Shown: positions 8,448 through 18,653, numbered from the stretch's first letter. The stretch: 64,000 bases of DNA from Casp-Chloro-G3 sp002816715 (GCA_027623815.1 JAQBUV010000002.1:1-64000); one strand, 5' to 3'. Numbers and translations are program-made. Notes: generated by a model not told the origin, from the letters alone.

Positions 8448-10883
8448 GTGGGAAATTTGCCCGCTCGTTTCGCCCGACGACCAACCAACCAACCTGATTC
8501 AAAGGCTTTCCGCATGATGCAACCCAGCCAGCCATACTCGGCCCCCTCTGGGGAGCCACCCTCCAACCCCCCAATAATAATGCAGATGGTGCTGCCCCGT
8601 TTAATACTGGGGTTTCTGCTGCTGGCCCTCATCGGTGGGGCAATCGGGCATGTGGGATTCACCGCCAGCAACAGTTTGGTTAACCAACTGGACTCCGTTG
8701 TAAATGAAACCTCACCCCAACTGGTTGAGTTATCCAGGATCGGGACTCTTACCGAGAAACTTCGTTACCTGACCATCGACCAAGTCTCGCATGCTGACGA
8801 CCAGCCTGCCTCACCAGGAAATCAAGAAGCCTCACGCCCAGGGCTGAATCTTTTGAGCGAAGTCGGTTCCATCAAACTGGAGCTTGATTCGGCAATTGCT
8901 AGGTTGGAAGCCGTGTCGGTATCATGGAATCTAGCTGATATACGTGAGGCAGACGAGATAGAGCTAGTAGCTGACATCAAGGAACAGCGGCAGAAATTCT
9001 ACCGAGCCGTTGATGCGTTGATTGAGGCCAGGGAAGGCCGTCAGTCAGCACGAACGGATATTAGCTTGGACCGCCGGTTAGATGAAGCGGCTGATGAGCT
9101 TGCTGGTCTGGTAGAAGCCGGGCTGGCTGAAGAGTTGGAAGAACTGACCGCAAAGCGGCTGTCCGCCGAACAATTATCCAGTAGGGCTACCAACTTTATT
9201 GTCATGGTTAGCATCTTGGGCATGCTGGCCATTGCCCTCCTGGGTTTCCTCATCATCAGATACATTAGCGTACTGCTGAACAATCTGCGTAGCACCACTG
9301 AGGAGGCTTTGGCGGCTTCTCAAGCCAAGAGTGAATTCCTGGCCGGAATGAGCCATGAAATCCGCACCCCCATGAACGCCATCATCGGCATGGCCGAGTT
9401 GCTGGCCGAGACACCGCTGAACCCGGAACAGCAAGAGTACCTGCGGGTGTTCCGTACCGCCGGTGGGAACCTGATGGACATAATCAACGATATCCTGGAC
9501 CTTTCCAAAGTTGAGGCTGGGCAGATAACGCTGGAGCAGGTAGAGTTTGATCTTGGTGAGCTGGTTGAGTCCACTGCTCAGGTAATGGCGGTGGCAGCCC
9601 ATGAAAAGGGGCTGGAGCTAAACTGTCAGATCAGCCCAACCTTGCCCAAATGGGTGCTGGGAGACCCGCTGCGGGTCCGGCAGATAGTCACCAACCTGCT
9701 GAGCAACGCCATCAAGTTTACCGAATACGGTGAAGTCGCCATATCGGTTCAGCCCGACCCCGGTCCAGGGACGGTGTTATTTTCTGTAACAGACACCGGA
9801 AGCGGTGTTCCGGACAACCAGGTTGGGCGCATTTTCGAGAATTTCACGCGAGGCGATGACTCTACTACCCGCTAGTATGGCGGTGCCGGATTGGGTCTGG
9901 CCATTTGTCGCCGCCTGGTGGACTTGATGGGGGGCAATATCTGGGTGGAAAGTGAGCCAGGCAAGGGAAGCAGCTTCTATTTCACCGCCATGCTGAAGGC
10001 GGCGGAAATTGAAAACGAATCTTTTGACCCAAGATTGAGCGACGTTGATGGCCTCAAGGTTTTGATAATCGACGCTAACCCGACTAATCGGATGAATTTG
10101 GCGGAAACTCTCCAGTCTTGGAATGTCCGTCCCAAAGCCGTAGAAAGTGCTGATCAAGGGCTGGCCGAGATTGAAGGTGCCAATGCTGCCGGTGAACCGT
10201 ATCAACTATTGCTGTTGGACCGTGGTATCTACGGGATGGATGGCTTTGATCTAGCGAAACGTATTACCGATAAGATGCTGCTGCCCGGTATCACCATAAT
10301 GATGCCGACTTCTGATAACCTGTCGCCGGACGTCGCCCGCTGTCAAGAACTGGGAATTGCTCGTTACCTGATCAAACCGGTGGGCCGGACCGAGTTGTTT
10401 CAGGCGATATGCGGTGGCATTGACTTGAATCGGCCCAGCGAACCAGTGCGGCCTGAAATCTACCAGGACGATGCGTCACCCGATGACCAGCCTTTGCGAC
10501 TGCTCTTGGTCGATGATTCCATGGAAAACCGGTTGCTAATTCAGGCTTACCTGAATGAAGAACCTTATCAGATAGATATCGCCGAAAATGGTCAAATAGC
10601 GGTGGACATGTTTACTTCAGATCGGTACGACCTGGTCTTGATGGACATACAAATGCCAGTTATGGACGGTCATGCCGCTACGAGTGCGATACGTGAATGG
10701 GAACGGCAGCAAGCTATCGGACCTACTCCTATTCTGGCCGTGACCGCCCATGCTCTGAAGGAGGACGAACAGAAAAGCCGGCAAGCCGGATGCGATGCTC
10801 ATTTGACCAAGCCTCTCAAGAAGGCTGACCTGCTGGCAGCGATTAAGAAGTACACGCAAGGTCCGGTAGAAGTAGCGGACTAG
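8448..10883 (+). pseudogene. Hybrid sensor histidine kinase (BarA-like) with an in-frame amber stop
   Basis: Read through one TAG (9873-9875), this frame encodes about 811 residues: TM1 (48-67), a four-helix periplasmic region, TM2 (247-275), HisKA with MSHEIRTPMN (His near 302), HATPase, a degenerate receiver (from about 535) and a canonical receiver with LVDDS and MDIQMPVMDG (from about 683). The stop falls between DSTTR and YGGAGLGLAI, where homologues usually have Lys, so one AAG-to-TAG change explains it. The frame is otherwise intact. It may be a recent pseudogene, a sequencing error, or a split product. The start could also be ATG 8514. Confidence 0.8.
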
Positions 10884-10926
10884 TCGGAACAGCTTGCCCA
10901 ACGTCTTGTCGAGGGCGCAATTTCAG

Positions 10927-10998
10927 ACCGCTCGTCCTGAGTCTGTCGAAGGCTGGCTGGCTGTTCCGTGGTGGTTCGAAAAGCTCACCACGAGCGGT
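10927..10998. repeat. Dispersed inverted repeat with ACCGCTCGT/ACGAGCGGT ends
   Basis: ACCGCTCGT (10927-10935) pairs with ACGAGCGGT (10990-10998), with an inner CTGTCGAA / TTCGAAAAG partial match. This resembles the GAGC-rich palindromic repeats seen in intergenic regions of many bacteria. Confidence 0.55.
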
Positions 10999-11033
10999 TT
11001 GCGGCTTTAACTGGCGGTACGCGAAGTTGGTAT

Positions 11034-11063
11034 AAAGGCAGACTCACACGTCTGCCCTTTTTT
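11034..11063 (+). terminator. Intrinsic terminator downstream of the hybrid kinase
   Basis: GGCAGAC (11037-11043) pairs with GTCTGCC (11050-11056) across a 6-base loop, followed by CTTTTTT. Confidence 0.8.
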
Positions 11064-11189
11064 GATGCGGCGTTTGGCGAGAAATGGTATGCTGGCTGGC
11101 GCTGGTGATGGGTGGCAGGGTTAGTGGGGAAGGCGGCCAGGAGGATGTGGTATGAAGATAACCGATGTGTTAATTCGGATGGCCCAGCT

Positions 11190-12125
11190 ATGATGGGACG
11201 CACAGACCAGGTTCGCATTTGCTCTCTTCAGCCCGGCGCTACCGAGATTGTGTACGCCTTGGGGCTGCAAGACCATTTGTTCGGCGTCACCTCAAAGTGC
11301 GACTATCCGCCCGACGCTTTAAACCGTCCGGTGATCGTGCGCAGCGTTTTTGATGGTAGGCATCCTACCAGCGGTGAGATCAACCAGACTATCGCCGAGT
11401 TATTTGGCCAAGGCCGGAAAATATCCGAGATTGACCAAGAAGTATTGGCGGCAGCAGCACCGGACTTGCTCCTGACCCAAGCCATCTGCGAGATTTGAGC
11501 CATTTCGGCTCGGCAGGTGGCCGAGCTAAGCACCGTGATTAACAAGTCTACCGAAGTCCTCTCGCTAACGCCCAACTATCTCAGCGACGTGCTGGAAGAC
11601 ATCCGGCGCGTGGGCCGGGCCGCTGATGTCGAACAACGGGCCATCTCGTTGACTGCTGAACTGCAGGGCCGTATTGACGCGGTGGCCAGCCGCGCCAGTG
11701 CCGCTACCCATCATCCTAGAGTATTGCAGCTAGAGTGGGCCGACCCGCTGCTGTGCGGCGGGCACTGGGTGGTAGAGATGGTCGAACTGGCCGGTGGGGT
11801 GCCCTGCTTTGGCTCTAAAGATGTTGGTTCATCTCGCCTGAATTGGGACGACATTATCAAAAGCCAACCCGAGATAGTACTGTTCATGCCCTGTGGGTTT
11901 GGTCTGGAGCGCGCCCTGGAGGATGTTCCGCTGCTGACCGCTCTGCCCGGTTGGGACTCCCTGCCCGCGGTAACCAACGGTCAGGTTTACGTGCTGGACG
12001 CCGGAGCCTACACCAGCCGATTGGGTCCACGGCTGATTACTGGCTTGGAGATAATGGCCGAGATTATCCACCCAGAGTTATTCTCTGAAATTACGCCGTC
12101 GGGAGCGGTGGTAAGTCTGGATTAA
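11190..12125 (+). CDS. BtuF-like substrate-binding protein, candidate selenoprotein (CxxU)
   Basis: This frame continues across a TGA at 11496-11498 and then encodes about 311 residues of the BtuF/periplasmic-binding type 2 fold (N-terminal ICSLQPGATEIVYALGL, then SKCDYPP, C-terminal YVLDAGAYTSR). The TGA replaces the second Cys of the LTQ-x-LCxVCA motif of cobalamin-binding-protein homologues, giving C100-E-I-U103. An 8-bp hairpin with loop AGGUG starts 8 nt after the UGA, matching bacterial SECIS geometry. There is no signal peptide and no adjacent ABC permease, so a transport role is doubtful. The start is ATG 11190 or 11193. The alternative is a pseudogene with a Cys-to-stop change; neighbouring genes are broken. 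Confidence 0.6.
11507..11527 (+). promoter_or_regulatory. Candidate bSECIS element of the BtuF-like gene
   Basis: GGCTCGGC (11507-11514) pairs with GCCGAGCT (11520-11527) through seven Watson-Crick pairs and one G-U pair. The loop is AGGTG, with G at position 2 and a GGU like that of E. coli fdhF. The loop begins 17 nt after the UGA, inside the usual 16-37 nt window for bacterial SECIS hairpins. Confidence 0.55.
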
Positions 12126-12195
12126 CAGGTTTGGCCTGAGGGAAATATTAGTCTATAGGGTGGGAGTTTTTTCAGTGGCTGATCGAAACCGGGTG

Positions 12196-13433
12196 CTAGG
12201 CTGCTTTCGGCCAGGTAAGGTGGAAGGAGGTGCCTTTGCCCAGTTCACTGCCCACATTTATGGAACCTCCGTGCCCCTCTACCAAATGCTTGGTGATGTA
12301 GAGGCCCAGTCCAGTGCCGGGTTCCTTTCTGGTCAGCTCGTTTTCAGACCGGAAGAACTTGGTGAACAGCATATCCTGGTCTTCCTTTGAGATGCCTATC
12401 CCGGAGTCTGAAATATCCACTTCCACCATAGTTGGGCATTCGTTGGATGTTATCTTCACAGTAGACCCTGGGGGAGAATACTTGCCGGCGTTGCTCACCA
12501 GGTTGCTGATAACCTGAGAAAACCTGAGGCGGTCTGCCGTGACCCGGCAGATGTCAGAAGGGATGTCTAACACTAAGGCATCATGACGAAATAAATGGTT
12601 CACGTGTGAGACTTCCCAAATAGGGTTACAGCTAACGATTGCATCAGTTATTTCGTCATGAGCCCTAAGTTCAGCTGCTTTTCGTTGATCTGGTGGCCCA
12701 TTACCTGGATAACCTCACGGACTTCCTGGAGCACGTCCAAATCTACCAGACTAAGCTCTAGACTGCCGGCCTCAATGCGAGACACGTCCACCAAGTCATC
12801 CACCAGTGCTCCCAACCTCCGGGCGTTTTTCTGCACCGTTTCCAAGTATCGACTTTGCCGCTCATTTAGCGGGCCTATTTGCTCCTGATTCAAGAGAAGT
12901 CTATCAACGTAGCCCACTATGCTGGTAAGTGGAGTTTTCAATTCGTGGGTAGCGGTGGAAAGCACCAGAGTCTTGGTCCGAATTTCCTCTCTCAAGGCGG
13001 TGGTGAGACGTTGACGCTCTATGGCATATTTGATGGACCTGACTAACAACTCACCGGTTGCCTTCCCCTTGACCAGATAGTCTTGTGCTCCCATTTGAGC
13101 CGCCTAATTGACAGTTTCTTCATCGTCAAGGCCGGTCAAGAGAATGATTGGCACCGAAGGAAAGCCACCGTAAGCTTTCAGCAGAGTTTCGATTCCTAAA
13201 CTATCGGGCAAGGACAGATCAAGCAAAACTAAATCCACCATTTCGCATTCAGCAATTTTTAGACCATCAGCCAGGGTCTTAGCCCACTTTACACTCCAAT
13301 CATTGCCTTGGATCCCGGACAAAGAGTCCATGAACAAATAGGCGTCGTCCGGGTCGTCCTCAATCAAGAGAATCTTGACCCCTTGATGGTTCAAGCTCGG
13401 AGGTGAAAGGGGAGTAGGTTTGGTCGCAGTCAT
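12196..13433 (-). pseudogene. Response regulator-histidine kinase fusion, broken by amber stop and frameshift
   Basis: Three pieces of one gene are visible. A receiver domain (ILLIEDDPDDAYL, LVLLDLSLPDS) runs from 13433 to a TAG at 13104-13106. The same frame continues with AQMGAQDYLVKG and a HisKA domain (ATHELKTPLTSIVGY). A frameshift near 12660-12675 then leads to the HATPase part (VISNLVSNAGKYSP, DSGIGIS, GTGLGLYITK). Before that point the receiving frame reads HDEITDAIV, so one or two bases were gained or lost. Two independent lesions make this a pseudogene. It lies convergent to the BtuF-like gene. Confidence 0.82.
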
Positions 13434-13806
13434 TTACTTGGCGGGACTCCAATTAAATCATTTAGGGTGGGTTGCTTGCCCTTTTGCACATACACTAAGA
13501 AAAATGATGGCGTCCACCTCTCCAAGAGTGAAATCTACTAAAGATCAATATGGTAACCCACAGAACTCACGGGAGAAAGCGCCCCAAAGACACCTGATAG
13601 GCCTGACAATTCCATTGAGCCGGTGGCTGGAGCCCCGGCGCTTTTGTAAATTCCTGGCCAGATTTCTTCAATATCTGTATTTATTGTGTTCAAGGACTCG
13701 GTTGTTCACCGTGTTAGAATCGATTAATCCACCGGGGCAGCATGGCGAAAGGCAGGTTGCCACCACGTTCTCAACCAACAAAAGACACTGTTAAGGAAAC
13801 TGTTAC
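13434..13806. other. Intergenic region between the broken kinase and the recombinase
   Basis: Divergent promoters are expected here. I see no convincing gene; the open frame on the plus strand has no family-like sequence or ribosome binding site. Confidence 0.4.
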
Positions 13807-14721
13807 ATGGAAGACTCAGTCAACTCGTTTCTTCAGCATCTGCTAGTAGAAAAGGGATTTTCCCGCAATACCCTAGACGCCTATCGCAATGACCTGGGCC
13901 AATTTGAAGGGTTCGTCAGTGAGCGCTTGAATGGCTCAGTCAACGGCGGGGGGCCGTGGCACTCGGTAGACCTCAATTTGCTCAACGAGTACATCGCCGA
14001 CCTGCGCGTCCGCAAGGGTTATCGGGATACGACCACTGCCCGCAAGATCGCGGCCATCAAGTCCTTTTTTGGATTTCTGGCGGCCAACGGTGAAATCAGT
14101 GAAGACCCTACTGATTCGTTGGGTTCTCCTCGGGTCGGCCGTACTCTACCCAAGTGTCTTTCCGAGGAAGAAGTCAAACGTCTGTTGGGCGAAGCGGCCC
14201 GGCCCGGCACCCCAGAAAGTCAGCGCGACGCTGCTATCCTGGGGTTGTTGTACGCCACCGGATTAAGAGTTAGCGAGTTGGTATCGCTGAATGTGCCGGA
14301 CATAGATTTGCAGGAGTCGTACCTCAGATGCTGGGGCAAAGGCTCCCGGGAGCGGATCGCCTATCTCTATCCGCAGGCTTTGGCCGAGTTGAAGAGCTAT
14401 CTTTCCGGGGCGCGAGTGGCTTTGTTGGGATCGCATAAGGACGAAACGGCCCTTTTCGTCAACCACCGAGGGGAGCGTCTAACCCGTCAGTGGGTCTGGA
14501 ACATCTTGAAGACTTACAGTAAGAAGGCGGGGATGGATGAGCGGATCACACCGCACACCCTGCGCCATAGTTTTGCCACTCATCTGCTCCAGAACGGCGC
14601 TTCTTTGCGTCATGTTCAGGAACTGCTGGGCCACTCCAGTATTTCGACCACGCAGGTCTACACTCACCTAACCGATGCCCATCTCCGCCAAGAGTACGAG
14701 AAAAGCCATCCCCGGGCCTAG
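13807..14721 (+). CDS. XerC/XerD-type tyrosine recombinase
   Basis: The 304-residue enzyme has the SAM-like N-terminal DNA-binding domain (residues 1-100) and the catalytic domain with all six catalytic residues visible: Arg in ATGLRVSEL, Lys in GKGSRER, His and Arg in HTLRHSF, His in LGHSS, and Tyr in TQVYTHL. Length and lack of neighbouring phage genes fit a housekeeping chromosome-dimer resolvase rather than an integrase. Which of xerC or xerD it is cannot be settled from this window. Confidence 0.9.
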   Translation: MEDSVNSFLQHLLVEKGFSRNTLDAYRNDLGQFEGFVSERLNGSVNGGGPWHSVDLNLLNEYIADLRVRKGYRDTTTARKIAAIKSFFGFLAANGEISEDPTDSLGSPRVGRTLPKCLSEEEVKRLLGEAARPGTPESQRDAAILGLLYATGLRVSELVSLNVPDIDLQESYLRCWGKGSRERIAYLYPQALAELKSYLSGARVALLGSHKDETALFVNHRGERLTRQWVWNILKTYSKKAGMDERITPHTLRHSFATHLLQNGASLRHVQELLGHSSISTTQVYTHLTDAHLRQEYEKSHPRA

Positions 14722-14865
14722 CAACAGCCCGCTGCGGGCCGCAACTGGGTTTTGCGGTGACGGCACTTTATTTGGGCTGGAGAACTGTTATAGTATACTA
14801 AGTTATTATGAAAAATAGGTCTAGCATCACCTTCACTGGTTGATCTGGACTCGAGGAGCATCTCC

Positions 14866-15234
14866 ATGCCGGATAAAGGTCGCCGGGTGGCGTCACGCCA
14901 GGCCGAGCTTGGAAAGAAAAGAAGGCGACAGAACCGAGTCGCTGTCGCTGGCGGTGTAGTTGCTGGAGAAGTTGGGGCTGGGGCGGTAACTGCTACAGAA
15001 TCTGTGGTAGCCACTGGCGTACAGGAATCACCTCCCGCAGCCAAGACACCTCGAGCGCCGTTACCGTCGCGTTTTGCCGCGCCCCAGTCGCATCGTAGTC
15101 CCGCGCGTCCCCGGTTGGACCGGCCCGCTGCGTACAACTACGTGATGCCAGAATTGCGCCGCATCCTGATAATGTCCGGCACATTGCTGGTTGTCCTCAT
15201 TGGCCTATCCGTAGCCGTGCCGTACCTTATCTAG
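14866..15234 (+). CDS. Hypothetical single-pass membrane protein with basic N-terminus
   Basis: The 122-residue product begins with a Lys/Arg-rich segment (RQAELGKKRRRQNR), followed by an Ala/Val/Pro-rich low-complexity linker and a C-terminal transmembrane helix (about residues 101-121) of tail-anchor type. GAGGAG lies about 8 bases upstream of the ATG. It ends 13 bases before uvrC, so both are probably co-transcribed. I recognise no family. Confidence 0.65.
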   Translation: MPDKGRRVASRQAELGKKRRRQNRVAVAGGVVAGEVGAGAVTATESVVATGVQESPPAAKTPRAPLPSRFAAPQSHRSPARPRLDRPAAYNYVMPELRRILIMSGTLLVVLIGLSVAVPYLI

Positions 15235-15247
15235 TCCTAAGGGTATT

Positions 15248-17104
15248 ATGGCCAAGCCCCTGTTTGAGCACCGACTGCGGGTGACGCCGGAGAAACCCGG
15301 CGTCTACCTGATGAAAGACGCTCAAGACAATGTCCTGTACGTTGGCAAGGCATTGGTGCTGCGTAACCGACTGCGCTCCTATTTTGGGTCGCCCAAGGGG
15401 CTGCCTACCAAGATTCGGCGCATGGTGGCCCAAATGGCCGACTTTGAGTTCATCGTCACTGATACCGAGTCGGAAGCTCTGATTCTGGAAAATACGCTGA
15501 TCAAGCGTTACCAGCCCTACTATAACGCGCGCCTCAAGGATGACAAGACCTACCCCTATTTAAAGGTCGACCTGAATGAAGAATTCCCCAGAGTTTACAT
15601 AACTCGTCAGGTAGCCAAGGATGGCGCTCGCTATTTTGGGCCTTTTGCCACCGCCAGCAGCGTGCGTCACACCATGGACCTGGTCAAAAAGCTGTTCCCC
15701 TATCGCTCCTGTACCAAGACCATAACTGGCACTGACCCGCGCCCGTGCCTGGAGTACTTCATTCATCGTTGTGTTGCGCCCTGCTCCGGCTACGCCACCC
15801 GTGACGACTATGCGGAAGTCGTTCAGCAGGTCATTTTATTCATGGAAGGCAACACGGAGGTGGTGACCCGCGACCTGCGCGAAAAGATGACTGAAGCCTC
15901 CGGCAATCTGGAGTTTGAACGGGCCGGTGTGCTGCGCGACCAGATCCGAGGTATCGACAAGGTGGTCGAGGAGCAGCAGATTAAGGTGGATTGCAGCCCG
16001 GGTACCGACATGGACGCCATTGCGATGGCTCAAGGCACCAACGAGACCTGGGTTGAAGTGTTCTTCATCCGTCGGGGCAAACTAATTGGACGCGACCGTT
16101 TCTTGATGGAAGGAACCGAGGGTGATTCGCCCGGTTTGATTTTGGGCCAGTTCACCAAGCAGTTTTACCAGGCGGCATTGGTGATACCGCCCACCATTCT
16201 GCTACAGCACGAACTTGAAGAAGACCAACTGATTCGAGACTGGATCAAGGAGCGTCGCGGCGGGGCGGTCAAGCTGCTCTACCCCAAACGAGGTCACAAC
16301 AAGAAGCTGTTGGACGTGGTGGCAGAGAACGCCAGCCATGGCTTGGTGCAGCAGCGGGTCAAGTGGTTGAGTAACTCCGATGTAATACAGCAAGCGGTGG
16401 CCGAGCTTCAGGAGGAACTGAGTCTGCCCGCCCTTCCCCAGCGGATGGAGTGCTACGACATATCGCACATTCAGGGTACCAATGTGGTGGGCAGTATGGT
16501 GGTGTTTCAGGATGGCAAACCCAAGCCGGGCCACTATCGCCGGTTCCAGATCAAGACCGTAGAGGGCGTGGACGACTACGCCAGCATGCAGGAAATGCTC
16601 CGCCGCCGCTTCAAGAGATTGGCGACTGCTCGCGCCAAGAGCCAGCGAGATGGTGAGGAAAGCAGCGACTCCTGGGGTATTGTGCCGGACCTGGTGCTGA
16701 TCGACGGCGGTAAGGGACATTTATCGGCGGCTCTGGAGGTGTTCCTGGAGCTTGGCCTAGATGACGTTCCGCTGGCGTCGCTGGCCAAGGAAAACGAGTG
16801 GCTGTACGTGCCCCATACCCCAGAACCGATCATTCTGCCCCGTAAGTCCCAGTCCCTGTATCTGGTGCAGCGACTGCGGGATGAAGCCCACCGCTTTGCC
16901 ATAACCTACCATCGCAACCTGCGCAGTAAAGGCAGCCTGCGTTCCTCGATTGATATGGTTACTGGCATCGGCCCCAAGCGCAAACGTATGTTGCTGCGGC
17001 GATTTGGGTCGGTTCAGGCGATTAAAGAAGCTCCATTGGATGAGATTGCCGCTGTTCCGGGGTTGACCCGCTCGCTGGCTCTACGGTTGAAGCAGACCCT
17101 GTAA
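15248..17104 (+). CDS. uvrC: UvrC, excinuclease ABC subunit C
   Basis: UvrC makes both incisions in nucleotide excision repair. The 618-residue product has the GIY-YIG 3'-nuclease domain at the start (PGVYLMKDA, LYVGKA), a UVR motif for UvrB binding (NLEFERAGVLRDQI, about residues 220-233), the RNase H-like 5'-nuclease domain (CYDISHIQGT, LIDGGKGH) and a C-terminal tandem helix-hairpin-helix (TGIGPKRKRMLLRRFG). Length is normal for the family. Confidence 0.96.
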   Translation: MAKPLFEHRLRVTPEKPGVYLMKDAQDNVLYVGKALVLRNRLRSYFGSPKGLPTKIRRMVAQMADFEFIVTDTESEALILENTLIKRYQPYYNARLKDDKTYPYLKVDLNEEFPRVYITRQVAKDGARYFGPFATASSVRHTMDLVKKLFPYRSCTKTITGTDPRPCLEYFIHRCVAPCSGYATRDDYAEVVQQVILFMEGNTEVVTRDLREKMTEASGNLEFERAGVLRDQIRGIDKVVEEQQIKVDCSPGTDMDAIAMAQGTNETWVEVFFIRRGKLIGRDRFLMEGTEGDSPGLILGQFTKQFYQAALVIPPTILLQHELEEDQLIRDWIKERRGGAVKLLYPKRGHNKKLLDVVAENASHGLVQQRVKWLSNSDVIQQAVAELQEELSLPALPQRMECYDISHIQGTNVVGSMVVFQDGKPKPGHYRRFQIKTVEGVDDYASMQEMLRRRFKRLATARAKSQRDGEESSDSWGIVPDLVLIDGGKGHLSAALEVFLELGLDDVPLASLAKENEWLYVPHTPEPIILPRKSQSLYLVQRLRDEAHRFAITYHRNLRSKGSLRSSIDMVTGIGPKRKRMLLRRFGSVQAIKEAPLDEIAAVPGLTRSLALRLKQTL

Positions 17105-17333
17105 GTCTAGGTGATTTGGCCAGCCTGCGATTGGGGCGCACCGACGTGCGCTCTTACCTTCTTGGGCCAGTCCCGACCAGATTCCGAGGTCCCCATGTAG
17201 ATTCCGCCGGGGCTTTTGTTGCGGCTTTTGTTGCGGCTTTGGTATAGGAAGTATGCAATAACCAATTACCCCCCTGGAAAACCCGGAAACCAACGACCAG
17301 ATCAGGCACCGACAAAACCTGCTGCAGGCCCTG

Positions 17334-18653
17334 GTGCGGGAAACCCGGTATTTACTGGAGCGAGATGAGGTTGAGTCAGCGCTGAATTTCTTCCGTCAGA
17401 TACACCCGGCAGACCAGGGTGACGTGCTGGTGGAGATGGACGACCAGATCAGGCTGAAGATGTTGGCCGTCCTGTTACCGGATGAAACCGCGGAAATTAT
17501 TGAACACATTGAACCGGAAGATGCGGTAGACGTCTTTGAGGGAGTGGACGTTGCGACCTTGGCTCAAATTCTAGATGAGACCAGCCCGGACGTAGCCGCG
17601 GATATTCTGAATGACCTGGCGCCGGGCAGGTCACGGGACATTCTGGAGGAGATGTCCGAGTCTGAGGACGTAGAATCTCTCTTGGAGCACGCCGACGATA
17701 CTGCCGGCGGTTTGATGATTCCCGACTACCCGGTGGTCAAGGAGAACATTTCCGTGGCCAACGCCCTGGATATCCTTCGTTTGCTCGGCCCCGAAGCTGA
17801 AGACCTCAGCGCGGTGTTGGTGGTGGGCGATGAAGATAAGCTGGTGGGTACCCTGAGCATCACCCGCCTAGCCTTGGCCCGTCCCAGCACCTTGGTGGGA
17901 GACCTGATGCACCGAGACTTTATTTCAGTGGGTCCGGGCAACGACCAGGAAGAGTCGGCGCTGCTGATGCAACGGTACAACCTGAACCAACTTCCGGTAG
18001 TTGGTCCGGAAGGGCGACTGCTGGGTGTCATTCTGGCGGAAGACATGGTAGACGTTGTGGAGGAAGAAGCAACCGAGGACATGTACCGTATGGCCGGGGT
18101 GGCGGGTGAAAGATTATTCGGCCCCTTGCGGAATTCCCTGCGGAGTCGGTTGCCCTGGCTATTCTTGAACCTGGCGACCACTTTTCTGGCGGCGGGCGTG
18201 GTCAGCATATTTGAATCTACCATCATTAAGGTGGTGGCGCTGGCCGTGTTTCTGCCCATAGTAGCCGGGCAGGGTGGTATTGGCGGAACGCAAACCGTCA
18301 CTCTGGTAGTGCGAAGCATGGCCTTGGGAGACCTGCCGCCTCAGGTCGGATTGCGCCTGCTGTCGCGGGAATTGTTGTTGGGGCTGATTAATGGCCTCCT
18401 GCTGGGAGTGGTGGTCGGGGCCATCGCCTTCATTTGGAAGGGTGAGCCAGTTCTGGGACTAATCTTAGGGCTGGCAATGTTGGGCAACATGGTGATCGCC
18501 GCCCTGGCTGGCGCGGGTGTGCCCCTGTTATTGCGCCGCTTCAAGATTGACCCGGCGGTGTCTTCGGCGGTGTTCGTTACCACTTTCACTGACGTCCTGG
18601 GCTTTCTGCTATTCTTGGGCCTGGCGGCCATATTTATTACCCTGCTGGTTTAA
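17334..18653 (+). CDS. mgtE: MgtE-type magnesium transporter
   Basis: MgtE is a Mg-gated Mg2+ channel. The 439-residue product shows the MgtE N domain (LPDETAEIIEHIEPEDAVD), two CBS domains (about residues 130-245, containing MHRDFISVGP and ILAEDMVDVV), and five transmembrane helices with the pore segment VAGQGGIGGTQT. The frame is open upstream to a TAA at 17259 that directly follows ATG CAA. I keep GTG 17334, although it lacks a clear ribosome binding site, so the true start is uncertain. Confidence 0.88.
   Translation: MRETRYLLERDEVESALNFFRQIHPADQGDVLVEMDDQIRLKMLAVLLPDETAEIIEHIEPEDAVDVFEGVDVATLAQILDETSPDVAADILNDLAPGRSRDILEEMSESEDVESLLEHADDTAGGLMIPDYPVVKENISVANALDILRLLGPEAEDLSAVLVVGDEDKLVGTLSITRLALARPSTLVGDLMHRDFISVGPGNDQEESALLMQRYNLNQLPVVGPEGRLLGVILAEDMVDVVEEEATEDMYRMAGVAGERLFGPLRNSLRSRLPWLFLNLATTFLAAGVVSIFESTIIKVVALAVFLPIVAGQGGIGGTQTVTLVVRSMALGDLPPQVGLRLLSRELLLGLINGLLLGVVVGAIAFIWKGEPVLGLILGLAMLGNMVIAALAGAGVPLLLRRFKIDPAVSSAVFVTTFTDVLGFLLFLGLAAIFITLLV

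Noticed and set aside
9873..9875. Amber codon as pyrrolysine
   Set aside because: The site needs a plain Lys in a kinase ATP lid, no pyl genes are seen and other genes end in TAG.
11190..12125. UGA read as Trp or Cys by a changed genetic code
   Set aside because: TGA ends many intact genes in this window (for example larC, argH and rplO neighbours) and TGG is used for Trp throughout, so only position-specific recoding is plausible.
13420..13794. 124-codon frame upstream of the recombinase
   Set aside because: No ribosome binding site and no domain-like pattern; it fills an intergenic gap.
13807..14721. Phage integrase
   Set aside because: The length, the complete XerC/D motif set and the absence of phage genes nearby favour a housekeeping recombinase.
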